In this document: positions 5,328-8,835 of the stretch, in pieces
How positions within the stretch are numbered: position 1 is the first letter of the stretch
Layout: each line of letters begins with the position of its first letter
Assembly (NCBI GenBank): GCA_011390385.1
Contig: JAABSN010000139.1
Span: 1 to 8,835, forward strand
Source of the DNA: Thioalkalivibrio nitratireducens
GTDB lineage: Bacteria > Pseudomonadota > Gammaproteobacteria > Ectothiorhodospirales > Ectothiorhodospiraceae
Reading direction: 5' to 3'
DNA length: 8,835 nt
Position numbers and translations under genes: made by a program
The notes under the pieces: model-generated
The model's input: only the letters and a program-made list of their open reading frames with translations
Told to the model about the DNA's origin: nothing
Databases searched by the model: none

Positions 5328-8243
5328 TCAAAACACCACGTTCACACCAAAGACGAAGGCGCGCCCGTTGTAAGTCGCCTCCTGAAGAAACGGGGATCCC
5401 TTGCCGAAACGGAAATCATTGATCGGATCGGAACCGTCATCGAGCAGGTCGATCGCGTTGAGGAAGACCTTGACCCGCTGGCCAAAGTCGTAGCTGACTT
5501 GGGCATCGAGGGAACCGTAGGGCTCGGCCACGATGTTGCGGCCGAAGTCAGCGAATTCCAGAACGTACGTATCCCGATACGAGTACGCGAGGGTGGCCTC
5601 CAGGCCGGCATGCTGATAGGTGGTCGCCAGGGTATAGAGCAGGTCAGGGGCGTTGAAGAAATCCTCGTCGTCGCGTCCTTCGAGTCCCGAGTCCGCCGTG
5701 CTCGTCTGGATCGTAAGATTGGCATAGAGTCCCAACCCGCCCCAGGCGCCCGGCAGCTCAGAGAACTGGCGGACGAGGTTGAATTCCGCCCCCCAGATCT
5801 CTGCGAGGTCACCATTGATGATGGTGACCACCTCGTCGATCTCCAGGCCGGCAAGACGCGGGTCGTTGGCGAAGCGGCCCGAGTCGATCTCGGCCTCCGG
5901 CGCATCCTCGTTGAAGATAAAATCCTCGATGCGCTTGTAGAACAGGTTCATCGAAGCAACCCCGACATTGCCGAAGTACTTTTCTACGCCCAGGTCGAAG
6001 TTGTAGGCGTAAGACGGCTTGAGATCGGGGTTGCCAACGAAGATATCCACCACGCCATCTTCGGCCTCGATCTCGGTCGTGCCGGAGACATATTCGAAAG
6101 CCGGGCGGCCGATCGAGGTAAACGCAGCGGCGCGGAAAATGATGTCGTCTGCGTAGCGCAAGTTAGCCTGGAACCGCGGCAACACGTGGGTGTAATCCGC
6201 GCTGCCTCGGGTCGGCGTCAGTACGGGATCTTGCCCCTCCAGTTCCAGCAGTTCCAGATTGTTGCTCTCGATCTTCGTGTGGTCCACCCGCGCTCCGCCG
6301 ATAAAATCCCATCGGCCCACCACCCATTTGCCCATGGCGTAAGCGGCATACGTATCTTCTGTTGCATCGTAGGTGTCTTCATCCGGGAACGGAACGCCGT
6401 TGACGCCATCTTCTGCGTAGGCATTGACGAACGCCGGATCACTCGCGACGAGGTTGGTGCCGAACGCTCGCCAGTTTTTCAGGTTCGGCGTGCCGACCGT
6501 GAGATAGGCCGGATAAGGGGCCCCGATGTCACTGAAATTGATGCGTGGCCCGACACCGAAATCGCTGAGGCTCAACGGACCTTCCACCTCGAGCACGTTG
6601 GCTTCGAACAATCTCTTTTCCGAGCGCTCGATCTTCGCGCCGCCCTTGATGAACTGCAGCGCACCCGCTCCAAGCGGGGCATAGGTCGTATCGAATCGAG
6701 CGGAGTAGCGGGTATTCTCCGATTCGTCGGCATCGATATCGTTGCCACCAAGAAAGAAGTTGGCTGGATCGTCGATCTGCTGCAGTTCACCCGCCGTCAG
6801 CGAGGGGAAGGGATATTTCGGCGACGAACCGGAGTAATCCAGCAGGCTTGAGTCCACATCGGTTTCAAACGTCACTTCGTGATCGTTCGGTTCGTCCTGG
6901 CGCGCGTAGGCATAGCCCAAGCCATACTCGAACAGGAATGGGCCGGAATAGGTTTCTCCCTGGAATACGAGCGAGTTTTGCTCCCATTCTGTTTCTTCAT
7001 ACTCACCGTAGAGCACCACGGTACCGCCCTGGTCGAACAGCAGATTACCGGAATCGCCGTACTCGTCCGCAGCTTCAAACACCAGGCCCCGATTGTTCTC
7101 GATATCGATCAGCCGGTTGTAGCTGCCCTTGAGCGCCAGGTAGGTGTTCGGCGTCGCTTGCCAGTCGAAGGCCGCCTGGAGCGCCAGGTTCTCGCGATCA
7201 TTGTCGAAGGTGTTCAATTCAAATTCGTATGCGGTGAAACCGCTGGAAGGGTCGTCTTCCACAAGCGGAATGTAGTCCTCGCCATTGCTGAGTACGTAGC
7301 CGAAGCTGTCGCGCTGGCTGTAACTCCCGGAAACAAGGATGCCGAACTGTTCCTGCGCGCCAAACTTGCGAGCGAGTGTGCCTGCGATGCGCGGGCCGAC
7401 GGTCTCGGCAAAATCCTGGTAGTAGCCGCCGACCTCGAGCTCATAGACCGGCCCGCTGTAGTCGAATGCCGTTGCGGTCTCGAGGATGATCTGCCCACCG
7501 ATGCCGTCGGACTCGTGGTCGGGGAGGAGCGTCTTGTTGACGGTGATCTTGGACAACGCCGACGTCTGCACGACGTCGAGCGGGGCACGCCGTGTCTCTT
7601 CCTCGGGCTGGGCCACATTCATGCCGTTGATCTGGAAGTTGTTGAGCCCGCTATCCAGGCCACGGATGGAGACGTAGCGCCCTTCGCCGCCTTTTTCCTC
7701 GCGCTGAATCGAAACACCAGGTACCCGCCGCAGGGACTCAGCGACGTTCAGATCGGGGAAACGGCCCGCCTGGTCGGCAGATACTACGTTGCGCAAGTTG
7801 TCGGCGGCGCGTTGCTCACTGAGCGCCTGGGCTTGGGCCCCGCGCTGGCCCACGACGACGACAGTCTCGACCTGTCCCAATTGGATTTCAAGAGCAATCT
7901 CCGCGCCAGATGTGACCTGAACGGTCTCGAACACGGGCTCGATACCCACGAAGGAAAACTCCAGCGTGTACTCGCCGGGCGCCAGGCTGGTGGTGCGAAA
8001 CCGTCCATCCGTGTCGGTTATGAAACGCCGTCCGGTTTCCACGACGCGCACCGACACGCCACTGAGCGGCTGTCCCTTGACCCGATCGATCACTTGACCG
8101 CCGACAGTGCCTGTCTGGGCTTGCGCCATCACCGTCCCCGGCACCAGCGCGAGCACGCCACCGGCGGCGCTCGTCAGCAGGGTTGCCGCCAAGGCTGCAC
8201 GCAGCCCGGAGCGAATCGAGTAGTTGACGTTGTCTCTGGACAT
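5328..8243 (-). CDS. TonB-dependent outer-membrane receptor (Xanthomonas/Caulobacter type)
   Basis: Outer-membrane active-transport barrel of 971 residues. Signal peptide 1-42 ends in VMAQA. Residues 44-123 form a carboxypeptidase-regulatory-like beta domain (GGQVIDRVKGQPLSGVSV). A TonB-box-like stretch ETVVVVG lies at 126-132. The plug (about 143-262) has the hallmark NVVSADQAGRFPDLNVAES (152-170), RRVPGVSIQR (172-181), RYVSIRGLD (189-197) and DGIGGQI (246-252). This pattern is that of the TonB-Xanth-Caul receptor group, many of which import carbohydrates. The rest is an aromatic- and acidic-rich 22-strand-type barrel ending in a terminal Phe (GVNVVF). There is no STN signalling domain, so no FecI/FecR control is indicated. 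Start: ATG at 8243, chosen for the adjacent signal peptide and GGGGGA 5 nt upstream, not the open frame reaching 8489. The alkaline phosphatase follows by 44 bp, suggesting a phosphorylated ligand; this is inference. Confidence 0.94.
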   Translation of the reverse strand: MSRDNVNYSIRSGLRAALAATLLTSAAGGVLALVPGTVMAQAQTGTVGGQVIDRVKGQPLSGVSVRVVETGRRFITDTDGRFRTTSLAPGEYTLEFSFVGIEPVFETVQVTSGAEIALEIQLGQVETVVVVGQRGAQAQALSEQRAADNLRNVVSADQAGRFPDLNVAESLRRVPGVSIQREEKGGEGRYVSIRGLDSGLNNFQINGMNVAQPEEETRRAPLDVVQTSALSKITVNKTLLPDHESDGIGGQIILETATAFDYSGPVYELEVGGYYQDFAETVGPRIAGTLARKFGAQEQFGILVSGSYSQRDSFGYVLSNGEDYIPLVEDDPSSGFTAYEFELNTFDNDRENLALQAAFDWQATPNTYLALKGSYNRLIDIENNRGLVFEAADEYGDSGNLLFDQGGTVVLYGEYEETEWEQNSLVFQGETYSGPFLFEYGLGYAYARQDEPNDHEVTFETDVDSSLLDYSGSSPKYPFPSLTAGELQQIDDPANFFLGGNDIDADESENTRYSARFDTTYAPLGAGALQFIKGGAKIERSEKRLFEANVLEVEGPLSLSDFGVGPRINFSDIGAPYPAYLTVGTPNLKNWRAFGTNLVASDPAFVNAYAEDGVNGVPFPDEDTYDATEDTYAAYAMGKWVVGRWDFIGGARVDHTKIESNNLELLELEGQDPVLTPTRGSADYTHVLPRFQANLRYADDIIFRAAAFTSIGRPAFEYVSGTTEIEAEDGVVDIFVGNPDLKPSYAYNFDLGVEKYFGNVGVASMNLFYKRIEDFIFNEDAPEAEIDSGRFANDPRLAGLEIDEVVTIINGDLAEIWGAEFNLVRQFSELPGAWGGLGLYANLTIQTSTADSGLEGRDDEDFFNAPDLLYTLATTYQHAGLEATLAYSYRDTYVLEFADFGRNIVAEPYGSLDAQVSYDFGQRVKVFLNAIDLLDDGSDPINDFRFGKGSPFLQEATYNGRAFVFGVNVVF

Positions 8244-8413
8244 GAGAATCCCCCGGATCGTGGTAAAGATGGAAATTGCGCTGGCCGACTGGCGCGCCGG
8301 CGATGCACTGGGATGTGGTCGATGCTCGCTAAGCCCTGGCGCAGTGTCGGTGTCGCGACGATGAATGCGGGAGACACATTCTGTGGGAGCGCATGCCTCG
8401 AGGAGGGGCGGCT

Positions 8414-8437
8414 CCGGGGTGCCCGGGATACGTTTTT
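8414..8437 (+). terminator. possible short hairpin plus T-tract facing right
   Basis: CCGGG (8414-8418), loop GTG, CCCGG (8422-8426), then six bases and five T (8433-8437). The stem is short and the T-tract is not adjacent, so it is a weak terminator candidate. It would act on rightward transcripts antisense to the receptor leader; no gene there needs it. Confidence 0.2.
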
Positions 8438-8471
8438 CTGAACCCGGTGCGGATCGCGATCGTCCTGCGAG

Positions 8472-8489
8472 TTGCCGGTCGAACGGCAA
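8472..8489. promoter_or_regulatory. inverted repeat in receptor leader
   Basis: TTGCCG (8472-8477) and CGGCAA (8484-8489) are perfect 6-bp arms around a 6-nt centre, itself close to symmetric. It lies about 25-40 bp downstream of the presumed receptor transcription start, so it could be an operator or an RNA hairpin in the leader. No regulator is known to match it. Confidence 0.3.
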
Positions 8490-8511
8490 GGATTAGAACT
8501 TCGGCAGATGT

Positions 8512-8529
8512 GGGTTGTATTACAAACCC
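8512..8529. promoter_or_regulatory. operator-like palindrome over receptor -10
   Basis: The core TTGTA-T-TACAA (8515-8525) is a perfect odd palindrome, flanked by GGG (8512-8514) and CCC (8527-8529) with one extra A on the right. On the minus strand the bases 8524-8519 read TGTAAT, five of six to the -10 consensus; the upstream -35 region is poor. An element of this kind over a -10 is a typical repressor site. The protein that binds it is unknown. Confidence 0.4.
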
Positions 8530-8668
8530 GCGGAATTTCAATTAAAAACGATCTGATGAATTAAGGCTTGCGGGAAACCAGCCGATATCCAGCCTGTACA
8601 ATCTATTTGACTCACCAATGGCTCGACAGGCGGTCGCGCTACGCTGGCACCGGGGGTGTGCTTCGCAA

Positions 8669-8835
8669 ATGGCTCGAATTCTCGTTGTCGATGACGATGT
8701 GCCGAGCCGACTGCTGCTCGCGGGCATCTTTGAGTCCCGGGGTCACGTCGTCGCCCAGGCGGCCGACGGCCATGCGGCGCTCGCCGCGGCCCGGGCGGAA
8801 ACTCCCGATCTCGTGGTTTCCGACGTGTTCATGCC
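8669..8835 (+). CDS. response regulator, N-terminal receiver domain, truncated by window
   Basis: The first 55 codons of a two-component receiver domain are visible; the rest lies past the right edge. ARILVVDDD (2-10) carries the acidic metal-binding pair at D8-D10, and residues 46-55 (PDLVVSDVFM) place the expected phospho-acceptor at D52 followed by the usual V-x-M-P turn. The output domain, if any, cannot be seen. Start: ATG at 8669 with GGGGTG about 10 nt upstream. An in-frame ATG at 8618 would add 17 residues but lacks a Shine-Dalgarno; both starts share ATGGCTCGA. The gene is divergent from the TonB receptor across a 425-bp region, so it may or may not regulate it. Confidence 0.9.
   Translation, partial: MARILVVDDDVPSRLLLAGIFESRGHVVAQAADGHAALAAARAETPDLVVSDVFM

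Larger units (their letters stand above)
8244..8668. promoter_or_regulatory. divergent regulatory region and long receptor leader
   Basis: This 425-bp region without a convincing gene lies between the receptor and the divergent response regulator. Its receptor-proximal half is GC-rich. The stretch 8490-8610 is AT-richer and is where promoters are expected. It contains a palindrome at 8512-8529 over a -10-like hexamer for the receptor, a 6-bp-arm dyad at 8472-8489, a terminator-like hairpin facing right at 8414-8437, and TACAAT (8597-8602) that could serve as a -10 for the response regulator, though no good -35 precedes it. If receptor transcription starts near 8512, the leader is about 270 nt long. 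No known riboswitch was recognised. Confidence 0.5.

Noticed and set aside
5184..8441. Two long plus-strand open frames (5184-6851 and 6879-8441) opposite the TonB receptor
   Set aside because: They show no recognisable domain, lack plausible ribosome-binding sites and are explained by the strong GC codon bias of the minus-strand gene, whose family signatures are clear.
8244..8489. N-terminal extension of the receptor to a TTG at 8489
   Set aside because: The ATG at 8243 has a nearby Shine-Dalgarno-like site and is directly followed by a signal peptide; an 82-residue extension would bury the signal peptide.
8490..8668. A PHO box upstream of the receptor-phosphatase genes
   Set aside because: I looked for CTGTCAT-like direct repeats and found none, so phosphate control by PhoB is not supported by the sequence.

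Overview
The window is GC-rich, densely coded DNA, probably from a gammaproteobacterium and perhaps a marine or salt-exposed one. The hints are an outer-membrane TonB-dependent receptor of the Xanthomonas/Caulobacter type, a Bax-like glucosaminidase, a betaine-type BCCT transporter paired with a universal stress protein, and acidic exported proteins. Genus cannot be told from the sequence. No RNA gene, CRISPR array, insertion sequence or integration scar was seen.

Layout, right to left along the minus strand, which carries all genes but one. At the far right edge (8669-8835) a response-regulator gene begins on the plus strand and runs out of the window. It is separated by a 425-bp divergent regulatory region (8244-8668) from a 971-residue TonB-dependent receptor (5328-8243). 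The receptor is followed by a PhoA-family alkaline phosphatase (4165-5283) and a HIT-family protein (3684-4115), with gaps of 44 and 49 bp. These three may form one operon for capturing a phosphorylated substrate: uptake at the outer membrane, phosphate release in the periplasm, and a nucleotide-handling enzyme in the cytosol. The substrate is unknown.

After a 101-bp spacer comes a two-gene envelope unit: a membrane-anchored Bax-like N-acetylglucosaminidase (2764-3582) whose end overlaps the start of a secreted polysaccharide deacetylase (1647-2801). After another spacer of about 180 bp lies a universal stress protein (1049-1465) followed 27 bp later by a GTG-started BCCT osmolyte transporter (1-1021, truncated by the window edge). 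The last pair recalls the TeaD-TeaABC pairing of a stress protein with an osmolyte transporter, but here the transporter is of the BCCT class.

Several gene starts were moved from the longest open frame on the basis of Shine-Dalgarno sites and signal peptides. The most notable regulatory signal is an 11-bp odd palindrome flanked by GGG/CCC (8512-8529), which overlaps a -10-like hexamer for the receptor. No clearly new biological system is visible. The most testable ideas are the receptor-phosphatase-HIT set and the stress protein-BCCT pair.
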